DNA from: Frigidibacter albus
GTDB lineage: Bacteria; Pseudomonadota; Alphaproteobacteria; Rhodobacterales; Rhodobacteraceae
NCBI RefSeq assembly: GCF_009908165.1
Contig: NZ_JAAAUC010000003.1
Coordinates: forward strand, 352,963-416,962
Reading direction: 5' to 3'
Length of the DNA stretch: 64,000 nucleotides
The translations under genes and the position numbers were made by a program. The notes beneath the pieces were generated by a model that was given only the letters and a program-made list of their open reading frames with translations, did no database searches and was not told the DNA's origin. Shown piece by piece: positions 1 through 8,170 of this stretch (the stretch's first letter is position 1; each line of letters begins with the position of its first letter).

Positions 1-129
1 GGACGGGAAGGGTGCATCGGATCGTCCAAGGTGCTTTCACCAGACCCCAAGGGGCGCGAGCGGCTGGCAGCACAGGCCGTGGGTATCTGGGACATGATCC
101 GGGCGACAGTCAAGCCAGCGCGCAGCTAG
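1..129 (+). CDS. C-terminal end of an unidentified protein (cut by window edge)
   Basis: The first reading frame is open from the window edge to a TAG at 127-129 and gives 42 residues ending in MIRATVKPARS. The helical, charged character (PKGRERLAAQAVGIWDMI) looks like a genuine protein tail rather than a shadow frame. It converges on the next gene and overlaps its end by 4 bases. I do not recognise the family; with so little sequence no function can be given. Confidence 0.55.
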   Translation, partial: GREGCIGSSKVLSPDPKGRERLAAQAVGIWDMIRATVKPARS

Positions 130-746
130 CGTTCGTTTGCGCCCTTGCCTGCCATGATCTTGGGCCTTGCGCGCGCGATCCGCGCAACCCGCGTGGCGGA
201 GGTCCTGGCCGAGGCGAGGTGGATCACATAGCTGGTCTGCCGCCCGGGGGTGAGGGCGTGGAAGGCCTCGGCCAGATCGGGGTCGGCGTCCATGGCCAGG
301 GTCAGCTCCTCCGGCAACTCGCGGGCGGTGTCGTCCTTCGGCGGCTTCACCCCCGCCTCGGCATAGCCCATCGCCTCGGTCAGGTAGGCGGCGATCACGC
401 GCGCCTTGTCGGCCACCTGCTCATTCTCCGTGAAGCGGATCATGTCGGCGTGGCGGGTGTTCGGTCCCTGCCGTTCCAGCACCCCCTCCGGGTCCTTCAT
501 CAGCGCCGCATTGAAGAAGCTCAGGCGGAAATCCCCCCGAAAAGCACCAATGATGGCGATGTTGCGCGCCGAATGGGTGTAGCAGGGGTGGCCCCATTTC
601 ACCGTCTCGGTCAGTCCGGCGGCAAGGCACAGCGTGCGCAGCTCCGTCAGACCGCGCTGCCATGCACGGACCGAGCAGTCGGCCGTGGCGAAGCGGTCGC
701 AGCGGCCGCAGCCCTTGGTGAAGAAATCCTCGATCTCGGTGATCAT
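126..746 (-). CDS. YdeI/DUF1801-like protein
   Basis: A protein of about 206 residues. The N-terminal half carries a DUF1801-like core (ETVKWGHPCYTH, then AIIGAFRGDFRLSFFNAAL), and the C-terminal part has the YdeI/OmpD-associated pattern (LTPGRQTSYVIHLASA followed by RVARIARARPKIMAGKG). An N-terminal CGRC pair is visible. I chose the ATG at 746 because the family usually begins with MITEIEDFF; a GTG at 770 is also open and has a purine-rich leader. It lies 60 bases downstream of nirV on the same strand and could be read from the nirK promoter. Biochemical role is unknown; the family is often tied to stress or envelope phenotypes. Confidence 0.75.
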   Translation of the reverse strand: MITEIEDFFTKGCGRCDRFATADCSVRAWQRGLTELRTLCLAAGLTETVKWGHPCYTHSARNIAIIGAFRGDFRLSFFNAALMKDPEGVLERQGPNTRHADMIRFTENEQVADKARVIAAYLTEAMGYAEAGVKPPKDDTARELPEELTLAMDADPDLAEAFHALTPGRQTSYVIHLASARTSATRVARIARARPKIMAGKGANER

Positions 747-806
747 CGGCCTCGGTCTCGCAGGGGACACCCTCTATCCTACCGCGGGGCGGCCCATCCG
801 CCAACC

Positions 807-1610
807 TCAGCCCGCGTCCCGCACCAGCCGGAAGCCAAGATAGTCCGGCGGCACGCCCGCGGCGCAGCCGCCGACGCGGGCGTCGCGGATGAAGTCGATC
901 ACGAAGGCCCGGTGCTTGCCCTGCACCGACCGCACGCCGCAATAGTCGGCGCGGGTGGCGATGGCGGTGCCGTCCGGCGTCAGGGTGCCGTTCTGGAAGC
1001 AGGTCTCGGTCCATTCCCAGACATTGCCGGCGATGTCGGCGACGCCGCGGTCATTGACCCCGAAATGCCCCTGTGGGTGCAGGGCAAGGTCTGCCTCGCC
1101 GCGCAGCTCCACCTCGCGCAGGTAATTGGCGATCCAGCGGCGCGAGGGGTCGGCGCCGTTGGCATCCTCGGCGAAGCCGTCGTCGAAACCCCGTTCGCCC
1201 GCCGCGCGCAGCCATTCGGCATCGGTCGGCAGCCGCCAGGTCGCGCCGGTCCGGGCCGAGAGCCAGGCAGCATAGGCGGTGGCATCGGCATGGTTGATAT
1301 TGGTTTGCGGCATCCCGGGCCGGCCGGTGACCGGCAGCGGCGGGCAGCCACGGTCCGCCACGCAGCGGGCATACTCCGCCTCGCTCACATGGAATTTCAT
1401 CACCTCCAGTGCCGGGGCCTCCACCCGCTCCATCGGCGCATCGACCATCCTTGTGCCTTGCCGGAACTCGCCCGCCGGGCGGTAATCCTGCGGGCCGGCG
1501 GCGATGTGGACGGTTTCGGGCGCCTCCACCCCGGGCGCAAGGCGCAAGGCTGTCACCCCGGCAATCACGGCGAGGGCGAGCAGCAGGGCAAGCGCGGCGG
1601 GGGTTGTCAT
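807..1610 (-). CDS. nirV: NirV, formylglycine-generating-enzyme-like protein of the nirK locus
   Basis: 267 residues beginning with one hydrophobic segment (MTTPAALALLLALAVIAGV), so membrane-anchored or exported. The rest is an FGE/SUMF1-type domain: FRQGTRMVD, the NINHADATAYAAWLSARTG stretch, WRLPTDAEW, an NVWEWTETCF motif and the terminal DYLGFRLVRDAG. It starts 63 bases after nirK on the same strand. nirK-nirV is a known pairing in Rhodobacter-type denitrifiers; NirV is considered accessory and its exact job is unsettled. The ATG at 1610 has an AGGAG ribosome site. Family identity is clear; function rests on context. Confidence 0.9.
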   Translation of the reverse strand: MTTPAALALLLALAVIAGVTALRLAPGVEAPETVHIAAGPQDYRPAGEFRQGTRMVDAPMERVEAPALEVMKFHVSEAEYARCVADRGCPPLPVTGRPGMPQTNINHADATAYAAWLSARTGATWRLPTDAEWLRAAGERGFDDGFAEDANGADPSRRWIANYLREVELRGEADLALHPQGHFGVNDRGVADIAGNVWEWTETCFQNGTLTPDGTAIATRADYCGVRSVQGKHRAFVIDFIRDARVGGCAAGVPPDYLGFRLVRDAG

Positions 1611-1673
1611 GGTGGGCTCCTGAAAACGGCAAGGGCGGCCCCGGGGTTCCGGTGCCGCCCAATCCACGCGAGG

Positions 1674-2822
1674 TCACGGTAGCGCGGTGCGCCCTTCGTG
1701 CAGCACGTCATATTCGACCGGGGCCACCACCTGTTCCATCAGGTCGTTGTTCCAGTCGCCGCCGACGATCACATGCGCCGTTGCGCCAAGGTTCACCGCC
1801 TCGATCAGGTTGTGGTTGACGTAGGCATAGACGCCCGGCTGCAGGAAGGTGTAGAGCGCCGCCCCGGCAGAGCCGCCGCGGATGAACCAGGTTTCCAGAT
1901 CGCGTTCCGGCAGGTTGTTGAACTTGCCGCTTTCCCAGACCAGATCGCCATGCCCGCCGATCAGGTGCGGGCGGCTGTCGCGGTTGGCCTGGCTGTGGAC
2001 GAACAGCACCGTCTCGCCCTGCTCGGCGACCAGCGCGCCGGTGCCGGTCAGCGCGCCGACGCGGCCATTGAACACCACATGCGAGGGGATCAGCCTGTTC
2101 ATCACCTCCAGCATGTCGGAATAGCCCTCGCCGGCATCGGCGAAGCGCATGTAGTCGCCATCAGGGCCGCGCGGGAGGTAGAAGTCGTTCTCGCCGATAT
2201 GGTAGATCCGGTCATAGGAGACCGGCTTGCCCAGATGGTCCTTCAGCCCGTCCCGCGGCAGCACCATGATGGCGCCCGACATGCCCGACACGACGTGCCA
2301 CGGGATCATCGGCCCCCCCGGCGCGCAGTGATAGACGAACACGCCCGGCCGCGTGGCCTTGAAGCGCAGCACCGCCTTTTCGCCGGGGTTCACCAGCGTC
2401 AGCGACCCGCCGCCAAGCGCGCCGGTGGCGGCGTGGAAGTCGATATTGTGCTGCATCATGTTTTCGGGCGGGTTGAACAGCGTCAGTTCGACATAGTCGC
2501 CCTCATGCACCACCATCATCGGGCCGGGGACGGAGCCGTTGAAGGTCATCGCCTGGATCCAGGCGTCTTCATCGACCTGCATCTCCTTCTCGATGATCTT
2601 CATCTCGAACTCGATGATCGCGGGGCCGGTCGTTGCCACCTGTTCATGTTCATGCACGAAGGGCGGGGCCAGCAGCTTGACCTTGCGGCGGGGAAGCGAG
2701 GACAGATCGACCGGCGCTGCGCCGGAGGTGTCCATCACCTCCTCGGCACTGGCGGACGTGATCAGGTAGGGCGAGGCGGCAACAAGGGCAGCCCCCATGA
2801 GTGCGGCGCGTCGGGTGAACAT
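1674..2822 (-). CDS. nirK: Copper-containing nitrite reductase NirK
   Basis: Reduces nitrite to nitric oxide in the periplasm during denitrification. It is 382 residues with a twin-arginine-type leader ([17 protein letters not shown]). The two cupredoxin domains carry all copper ligands: H125, D128 and H130 in [15 protein letters not shown]165-C166 in [14 protein letters not shown]176 and M181 (type 1 site); and a further His in GGHGDLVW (type 2 site). The ATG at 2822 is chosen for its GAAGGAG ribosome site and because the leader begins there; the frame stays open to 2900. An NnrR/FNR-type box lies about 73 bases upstream. nirV follows. No norCB genes are in view. Confidence 0.97.
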   Translation of the reverse strand: MFTRRAALMGAALVAASPYLITSASAEEVMDTSGAAPVDLSSLPRRKVKLLAPPFVHEHEQVATTGPAIIEFEMKIIEKEMQVDEDAWIQAMTFNGSVPGPMMVVHEGDYVELTLFNPPENMMQHNIDFHAATGALGGGSLTLVNPGEKAVLRFKATRPGVFVYHCAPGGPMIPWHVVSGMSGAIMVLPRDGLKDHLGKPVSYDRIYHIGENDFYLPRGPDGDYMRFADAGEGYSDMLEVMNRLIPSHVVFNGRVGALTGTGALVAEQGETVLFVHSQANRDSRPHLIGGHGDLVWESGKFNNLPERDLETWFIRGGSAGAALYTFLQPGVYAYVNHNLIEAVNLGATAHVIVGGDWNNDLMEQVVAPVEYDVLHEGRTALP

Positions 2823-2888
2823 CGGGTTTCTCCTTCGGGAACCTGTCGGTTTCAGCCATCGGTCTAGGCTGGCGCGAAGGAGGGCTCG

Positions 2889-2902
2889 TTGTGCTGGCAC
2901 AA
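2889..2902 (-). promoter_or_regulatory. NnrR/FNR-type box upstream of nirK
   Basis: TTGTG-N4-CACAA, a perfect 5-base inverted repeat fitting the TTG-N8-CAA core of Crp/FNR-family sites such as NnrR and DNR. Its centre is about 73 bases before the nirK ATG. If it acts at -41.5 the transcript would start near 2854, with a weak -10 (TAGACC) at 2861-2866. It fits NO- or oxygen-responsive control of nirKV. Confidence 0.75.
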
Positions 2903-2924
2903 TATCCGAAGGGAAAGGGCGGGC

Positions 2925-3614
2925 TTAGCCGCCGGGCGGGGTATCCTGATTGCGCGCGCCGCCCAAGCCCATGCCCATCCCGCCGCCACCGCCTCCCATG
3001 CCGCCACCACCACCACCGCCACCGCCCGCGCCGCCGCCGGCCCTGTCCCGGCCACCGCGGGCGCCGCCGGATTGCGGGCGGGTGGGGCCCTGCAGGGGGA
3101 TGGGGGTCGCTTCGGGGATCGGTTCAAGGTCCAGCGCGCGGCGGATATAGGCGCGCAGCGAGATCACCAGTTCGGCGGTATGGATCGGCCGCCCCGCCGC
3201 CATGTCGCTGGCGGCCTGCGCGGCAAGGCGCACATGGTCCTCGGTTCCCAGCAGCAGGATATCGGACAGCGCGGCCTCCACGGCATCCCGAATGCGGCGG
3301 GGGCGGTCGCTGGGGGGCACGTTGGGAGTGGCGGCATCGGGTTCAGGCTCTGCGCCCTCCTGGGCCGGTTGGCGCAATTCGCGCAGATGGGCGGGGTTGA
3401 CCGTCAGTTGCCCGGTGAAGGACCCGCCAAGCGTGCGATAGGCGGCGATCAGCGTCTTCAGCCTCTCGTTGATCTGCCGGTTCATCCGCTGCTGGCGCTG
3501 CTGGATCGTCAGCATCATCAGCACCCGGATGCCGACGCCGATCAGCGCGAAGACCGCCAGACCCAGAAGCGAGGTCAGAACGCCCTGCCACGAGCTCAGA
3601 TCCAATAGGCGCAT
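2925..3614 (-). CDS. Membrane protein with Gly-rich C-terminal tail, unknown function
   Basis: 229 residues. One transmembrane segment near the N-terminus (SLLGLAVFALIGVGIRVLMML) is followed by a basic helical cytoplasmic region (QQRQQRMNRQINERLKTLIAAYRTLGG), a Pro/acidic linker and a second helical domain. It ends in a tail made almost only of Gly with a few Met. The ATG at 3614 has a GGAGG site. It is upstream of nirK on the same strand, but the NnrR box between them suggests separate control. The helical core resembles hypothetical membrane proteins of alphaproteobacteria; I cannot name a function. Confidence 0.7.
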   Translation of the reverse strand: MRLLDLSSWQGVLTSLLGLAVFALIGVGIRVLMMLTIQQRQQRMNRQINERLKTLIAAYRTLGGSFTGQLTVNPAHLRELRQPAQEGAEPEPDAATPNVPPSDRPRRIRDAVEAALSDILLLGTEDHVRLAAQAASDMAAGRPIHTAELVISLRAYIRRALDLEPIPEATPIPLQGPTRPQSGGARGGRDRAGGGAGGGGGGGGGMGGGGGGMGMGLGGARNQDTPPGG

Positions 3615-3725
3615 GTCGATCCTCCGGAGTTGTTGCCCGCCAGTGTTGCCGCCAGTGTTGCCCGCTGGCGGCGGCGAAGGAAAGGCGGCGGCGACGGCAC
3701 GGCCCCCCGCGGCTGTCATCAAAAA

Positions 3726-3784
3726 TTCACAGGCGTTTGCCGAATTTCACATGCGTTTCGGATATAGTTCCGTTATTCGCGAAT
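3726..3784 (+). promoter_or_regulatory. Promoter/operator region of the ars operon
   Basis: A tandem direct repeat, TTCACAGGCGTTT at 3726-3738 and TTCACATGCGTTT at 3746-3758, has a period of exactly 20 bases (two helical turns). It is followed by a likely -10 (TATAGT, 3763-3768) and a perfect palindrome ATTCGCGAAT at 3775-3784 that touches the ATG at 3786. These are the likely binding sites of the ArsR domain encoded next. No Shine-Dalgarno sequence precedes the ATG, so the message may be nearly leaderless. Confidence 0.55.
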
Positions 3785-3785
3785 T

Positions 3786-4622
3786 ATGGAAATAAAGACC
3801 GCCTCCGAATCGCTCGCTGTCCTTGGCCACGAAGGCCGCCTGTCGGTGCTGCGCCTGCTGATGCGGCGAATGCCGCAGGGCGCGCGGCCCACAGAGATCG
3901 CCGAGGCGCTTGGGATGAAGCCCAACACGCTGTCGGCCTACCTGTCGGCGCTGGAGGGAGCTGGCCTGATCGCCGCCGAACGGCAGGGGCGGGCGATCAC
4001 CTACACCGCCAACCTGCCGGGCATCGGCGGGCTGATCGACTACCTTTACGCCGACTGCTGCCGCGGCCGGCCCGATATCTGCACTCCCGCCGCCTTCCGC
4101 GCCGGGGTTTCGTTGGAGGAACGAATGGAAGACCGGGTTTACAACGCACTCTTCATCTGCTCGGGCAATTCCGCCCGCTCGATCTTTGCCGAGGCGCTGC
4201 TGCGCGATGTGGGGAAGGGGCGCTTCAATGCGTTTTCCGCCGGCACCAAGCCGCATTCCGAGCTGAACCCCTATGCGCTCGAAGTGCTGGAGCGGGCAGG
4301 GCATGACGTGTCCACCATGCGCTCCAAGCATCTGAGCGAGTTTCAGTCGGCGGACGCGCCGGCGATGGATTTCGTCTTCACGGTCTGTGACGCCGCCGCG
4401 AACGAGGAATGCCCGCCCTGGCCGGGCCAGCCGATCACTGCGCATTGGGGCGTGGCCGACCCGGTGAAGGCGACGGGCACCGACGCCGAAAAGGGGCTGG
4501 CCTTCTCGCGCGCCTATGCCGAACTGCGCCGCCGGATCATCGCCTTCGCGGCGCTGCAGGTCGGTGAGCTGGAAAAGGTCGCGCTGCAGCGCAAGCTGGA
4601 CGATATCGGCCGGGGCGCATGA
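3786..4622 (+). CDS. ArsR repressor-arsenate reductase fusion
   Basis: 278 residues joining two functions. Residues 1-110 form a winged helix of the ArsR/SmtB family ([20 protein letters not shown]), with Cys91, Cys92 and Cys99 as a probable arsenite-binding set. Residues 118-278 form a low-molecular-weight-phosphatase-type arsenate reductase with the CSGNSARS loop (C125 to R131). The protein should sense arsenite, repress its own operon and reduce arsenate. The start is forced: an in-frame stop lies at 3765-3767 and no other ATG precedes the winged helix. It overlaps acr3 by ATGA. Confidence 0.93.
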   Translation: MEIKTASESLAVLGHEGRLSVLRLLMRRMPQGARPTEIAEALGMKPNTLSAYLSALEGAGLIAAERQGRAITYTANLPGIGGLIDYLYADCCRGRPDICTPAAFRAGVSLEERMEDRVYNALFICSGNSARSIFAEALLRDVGKGRFNAFSAGTKPHSELNPYALEVLERAGHDVSTMRSKHLSEFQSADAPAMDFVFTVCDAAANEECPPWPGQPITAHWGVADPVKATGTDAEKGLAFSRAYAELRRRIIAFAALQVGELEKVALQRKLDDIGRGA

Positions 4623-5695
4623 GCATAAGCGAAGCAACCCGTCCCGCCGCGGCCGGCCTTGGCACTTTCGAGCGGCTGTTGTCGCTCTGGGTCGCCCTGG
4701 CCATCGTGGCGGGTATCGGCCTTGGCCTGTCGGTGCCCGGCCTCTTTGCCGCGCTTGCGGCGGCCGAGATCGCCCATGTCAACCTGCCGGTGGCGGTGCT
4801 GATCTGGGCGATGGTGTTCCCGATGATGGTCGGCGTCGATTTCGGCGCGGTCTCCAAGATCGGGCAGGAGCCGCGGGGCCTCTTGATCACGCTGGTGGTG
4901 AACTGGCTGATCAAGCCCTTCACCATGGCGGCGCTTGGGGTGCTGTTCTTCCGCTACATCTTCGCGGGGCTGATCCCGCCCGACGCGGCCGACAGCTACA
5001 TCGCCGGGCTGATCCTGCTGGGGGCCGCGCCCTGCACCGCGATGGTCTTCGTCTGGTCGAACCTGGTGCGGGGGGATGCCACCTACACGCTGGTGCAGGT
5101 CGGCGTGAACGACCTGATCATGATCGTGGCCTTCGCGCCTATCGTGGCGCTGCTGCTGGGGATCACCGATATCGTGGTGCCGTGGTCGACATTGCTGCTG
5201 TCGGTCGCGCTCTATGTCGTGCTGCCGCTGCTGGCGGGCCTCTGGGTGCGCAGCGCGCGGATGCGGGCGGGCGGGCTGCCGGCGGTGGAGGCGTTCCGCG
5301 ACCGGATGCGTCCGGCCTCGGTGATCGGCCTGCTGGCGACGGTGGTGCTGCTGTTCGGGTTTCAGGCGCAGCAGATCCTTGCCGATCCGCTGGTGATCGG
5401 GCTGATCGCGGTGCCGCTGCTGATCCAGTCCTACGGCATCTTCATGATCGCCTATTTCGCGGCCCGCGCGCTGCGGGTGCGCTTCGATGTCGCCGCGCCC
5501 TGCGCACTGATCGGCACCTCGAATTTCTTCGAACTGGCCGTCGCCGTCGCCATCAGCCTGTTCGGGCTTGGCTCTGGCGCGGCCCTCGCCACGGTGGTGG
5601 GCGTGCTGGTCGAAGTGCCGGTGATGCTGACGCTGGTGGCCTTTGCCAACAGGACGCGCGGCTGGTTCGCGCCGGATGAGGGACTACACCGATGA
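4619..5695 (+). CDS. acr3: Acr3-type arsenite efflux permease
   Basis: 358 residues with about ten hydrophobic helices; an inner-membrane arsenite exporter of the Acr3 (BART) family. The conserved [14 protein letters not shown] segment carries the Cys needed for transport in the family, and the second inverted repeat contains the [12 protein letters not shown] motif. It overlaps the ArsR-ArsC gene before it and the GAPDH gene after it by 4 bases each, so the four genes are translationally coupled. Some annotations call this family arsB, but it is not the ArsB fold. Confidence 0.95.
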   Translation: MSISEATRPAAAGLGTFERLLSLWVALAIVAGIGLGLSVPGLFAALAAAEIAHVNLPVAVLIWAMVFPMMVGVDFGAVSKIGQEPRGLLITLVVNWLIKPFTMAALGVLFFRYIFAGLIPPDAADSYIAGLILLGAAPCTAMVFVWSNLVRGDATYTLVQVGVNDLIMIVAFAPIVALLLGITDIVVPWSTLLLSVALYVVLPLLAGLWVRSARMRAGGLPAVEAFRDRMRPASVIGLLATVVLLFGFQAQQILADPLVIGLIAVPLLIQSYGIFMIAYFAARALRVRFDVAAPCALIGTSNFFELAVAVAISLFGLGSGAALATVVGVLVEVPVMLTLVAFANRTRGWFAPDEGLHR

Positions 5696-6699
5696 CGAAG
5701 ATCGCAATCAACGGCCTTGGCCGGATCGGCAAGCTGGTGCTGCGCCGGCTGGTGGACATGGGCCATGCGGGCAAGATCGTGCTGTTGAACGATCCGGTGG
5801 GCACCCCCGCCGACCACGCGCTGCTGCTGGAATTCGACAGCATCCACCGCCGCTGGCCGGTGCCGATCAGCCATGACGACGCGGGCCTGATCGTGGATGG
5901 CCAGCCGATGCGGCTGACGGGCGTGAAGCGGATCGAGGATCTGCCGCTGGCGGAGCTAGGCGTCGATCTGGTCATCGACTGCACCGGCATCTTCAAGACC
6001 GGCGAGAAGGTGGCGCCCTATTATGCGGCGGGGGTGAAGAAGGTCGTCGTCTCGGCCCCGGTCAAGGATGGCGGCGCGCTGAACATCGTCTACGGGGTGA
6101 ACCATGACCTCTACGATCTGGCGCAGCACCATCTGGTAACGGCCGCAAGCTGCACCACCAACTGCCTCGCGCCCGTAGTGAAGGTGATCCATGAGGCGAT
6201 CGGGATCCAGCACGGCTCCATCACCACGATCCATGACGTGACCAACACCCAGACCATCGTCGACCGCCCGGCCAAGGACCTGCGCCGCGCAAGGTCGGCG
6301 CTGGCGAACCTGATCCCCACCACCACCGGATCGGCCACCGCGATCACGCTGATCTATCCCGACCTTGCGGGCCGGCTGAACGGCCATGCGGTGCGGGTGC
6401 CGCTGTTGAACGCCTCGCTGACCGATTGCGTGTTCGAGATGAAGCGGGCGGTGACGGTGGAGGAGGTGAACGGCCTCTTCAAGGCCGCCGCCGAGGGGCC
6501 GCTGGCGGGCATTCTGGGCTATGAGGAGCGGCCGCTGGTGTCGACCGATTATACCGACGATCCGCGGTCCGCGATCATCGACGCGCTGTCGACGATGGTT
6601 ATCAACGGCACCCAGCTGAAGGTCTATGCCTGGTATGACAATGAATGGGGCTATAGCTGCCGGCTCGCCGATGTGGCGCTGATGGTGGCGGGGGAATGA
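5692..6699 (+). CDS. ArsJ-associated glyceraldehyde-3-phosphate dehydrogenase
   Basis: 335 residues, complete GAPDH. It has an NAD-binding N-terminus ([17 protein letters not shown]), the catalytic Cys in [11 protein letters not shown] and a terminal [17 protein letters not shown]. In this setting the family uses arsenate in place of phosphate to make 1-arseno-3-phosphoglycerate, which ArsJ exports; it breaks down outside the cell, giving net arsenate export. Overlaps with acr3 and arsJ and the ars context separate it from a housekeeping gap gene. Confidence 0.93.
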   Translation: MTKIAINGLGRIGKLVLRRLVDMGHAGKIVLLNDPVGTPADHALLLEFDSIHRRWPVPISHDDAGLIVDGQPMRLTGVKRIEDLPLAELGVDLVIDCTGIFKTGEKVAPYYAAGVKKVVVSAPVKDGGALNIVYGVNHDLYDLAQHHLVTAASCTTNCLAPVVKVIHEAIGIQHGSITTIHDVTNTQTIVDRPAKDLRRARSALANLIPTTTGSATAITLIYPDLAGRLNGHAVRVPLLNASLTDCVFEMKRAVTVEEVNGLFKAAAEGPLAGILGYEERPLVSTDYTDDPRSAIIDALSTMVINGTQLKVYAWYDNEWGYSCRLADVALMVAGE

Positions 6700-7973
6700 C
6701 CATGCCCACCGCCGCCCCACGCCCCGAGGGGCTGGCCGCCTACGCCGCCGTCACCGCGGCCTATTGGGCGTTCATGCTGTCCGATGGTGCGCTGCGGATG
6801 CTGGTGCTGCTGCATTTCAACGCGCTCGGCTTCTCGCCGATCCAGCTTGCCTACCTGTTCCTGCTGTATGAGCTGGCGGGGATCGTCACCAACATGTCGG
6901 CGGGCTGGATCGCGGCGCGGTTCGGGCTGACCTCGACGCTTTATGCCGGGCTTGGGCTCCAGATCCTCGCGCTGGCGGCACTGGCGCAGTTGGACCCTTC
7001 GTGGACCGTGGGCGCCTCGGTCGCCTTCGTGATGGCGGTGCAGGGGGCTTCGGGCGTCGCCAAGGATCTGGCGAAGATGTCGTCGAAAAGCGCGGTCAAG
7101 GTGCTGGCGCCCGAGGGGGACGGCACGCTGTTCCGCTGGGTGGCGGTGCTGACCGGGTCGAAGAACGCGGTCAAGGGCGCGGGGTTCTTCCTGGGCGCGG
7201 TGCTGCTGGCGCTGGCGGGGTTCCAGACCGCCGTCTGGGCGATGGCGGGCGTGCTGGCGGTGATCCTGGCCGCGGTGGCGCTGTTCATGCCCTCGGGCCT
7301 GCCCAAGGGCAAGAAGGGCACCAAGCTGCGGCAGATCTTTTCGGGAGATCGGCGCATCAACCTGCTGTCGGGGGCGCGGATGTTCCTGTTCGGGGCGCGC
7401 GACGTGTGGTTTGTCGTCGGCATCCCGGTCTATTTCCAGTCGGTGCTGTCGGATGGCACGCCTGCCGGCGCGCGGGCGGCGTTCTTCGTGATCGGCGGTT
7501 TCATGGCGGCCTGGATCATCTGCTACGGCGCGGTGCAGGCCGCGGCGCCGAAGATCGTGAAGGCGCACGGCCGCCCGGCGGGCGAAATCACCCGCATCGC
7601 CGCCCGCTGGGTCGCGGCGCTGACGGTGATCCCCTTCGCGCTGGCGGGCGCGGCCTTGCTGGCGGGCGGACCCAGCACGGCGCTGACCGTCACGCTGATC
7701 GTCGGGCTGCTGGCCTTCGGGTTTGTCTTTGCGATCAACTCCTCGGTCCATTCCTACCTGATCCTCGCCTTCACCAGCGCCGAGCGGGTGACGATGGATG
7801 TGGGCTTCTACTACATGGCCAATGCGGCGGGGCGGCTCACCGGCACGCTGCTGTCGGGCGTCAGCTATCAGCTGGGCGGGCTGCCGCTCTGCCTGGCGAC
7901 CGCCGGGGTGATGGCCGGGGCAAGCTGGCTGGTGGTGCGGCGGATCGAGCCCAAGGGGCAGGTCGCCGCCTGA
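6696..7973 (+). CDS. arsJ: ArsJ, organoarsenical efflux MFS transporter
   Basis: 425 residues with 12 predicted helices of the major facilitator superfamily, starting at an ATG inside the stop of the GAPDH gene (a second ATG at 6702 is equally usable). Characteristic parts include [20 protein letters not shown] in helix 1 and the [16 protein letters not shown] loop. In known systems ArsJ exports 1-arseno-3-phosphoglycerate made by the adjacent GAPDH. It is the last gene of the operon; about 200 bases follow before the next gene. Confidence 0.93.
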   Translation: MTMPTAAPRPEGLAAYAAVTAAYWAFMLSDGALRMLVLLHFNALGFSPIQLAYLFLLYELAGIVTNMSAGWIAARFGLTSTLYAGLGLQILALAALAQLDPSWTVGASVAFVMAVQGASGVAKDLAKMSSKSAVKVLAPEGDGTLFRWVAVLTGSKNAVKGAGFFLGAVLLALAGFQTAVWAMAGVLAVILAAVALFMPSGLPKGKKGTKLRQIFSGDRRINLLSGARMFLFGARDVWFVVGIPVYFQSVLSDGTPAGARAAFFVIGGFMAAWIICYGAVQAAAPKIVKAHGRPAGEITRIAARWVAALTVIPFALAGAALLAGGPSTALTVTLIVGLLAFGFVFAINSSVHSYLILAFTSAERVTMDVGFYYMANAAGRLTGTLLSGVSYQLGGLPLCLATAGVMAGASWLVVRRIEPKGQVAA

Positions 7974-8170
7974 CCGGCGGTGCGTTTTCGGGCGCAAGCC
8001 GCCACATCTCTCCACAACTGCCCGTTTCTTGGGCGCCCTGCCATGGTCCCGGCCCGCGCGGCTGGCAGAGACGCTGCACAAACAGGGGCTTGGGCGACAG
8101 GTCACAAAGTCGCTGGAAGCCCGGCCCGCTTCCGTGCAACCCTGCCCGGGAAACAGCGTTGCGGGATCTC

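Noticed and set aside
12..1682. Long plus-strand open frame of 556 codons over the nirV/YdeI region
   Set aside because: It is antisense to nirV and the YdeI-like gene, rich in His/Arg/Gly as expected from reading G/C-rich genes backwards, and has no recognisable motif.
1698..2867. 389-codon plus-strand frame opposite nirK
   Set aside because: Shadow of nirK, whose copper ligands are all present on the minus strand.
7001..8170. Upstream part of the 1498-codon frame leading into the DUF2126 gene
   Set aside because: It runs through arsJ in another frame; the conserved transglutaminase start is at 8171.
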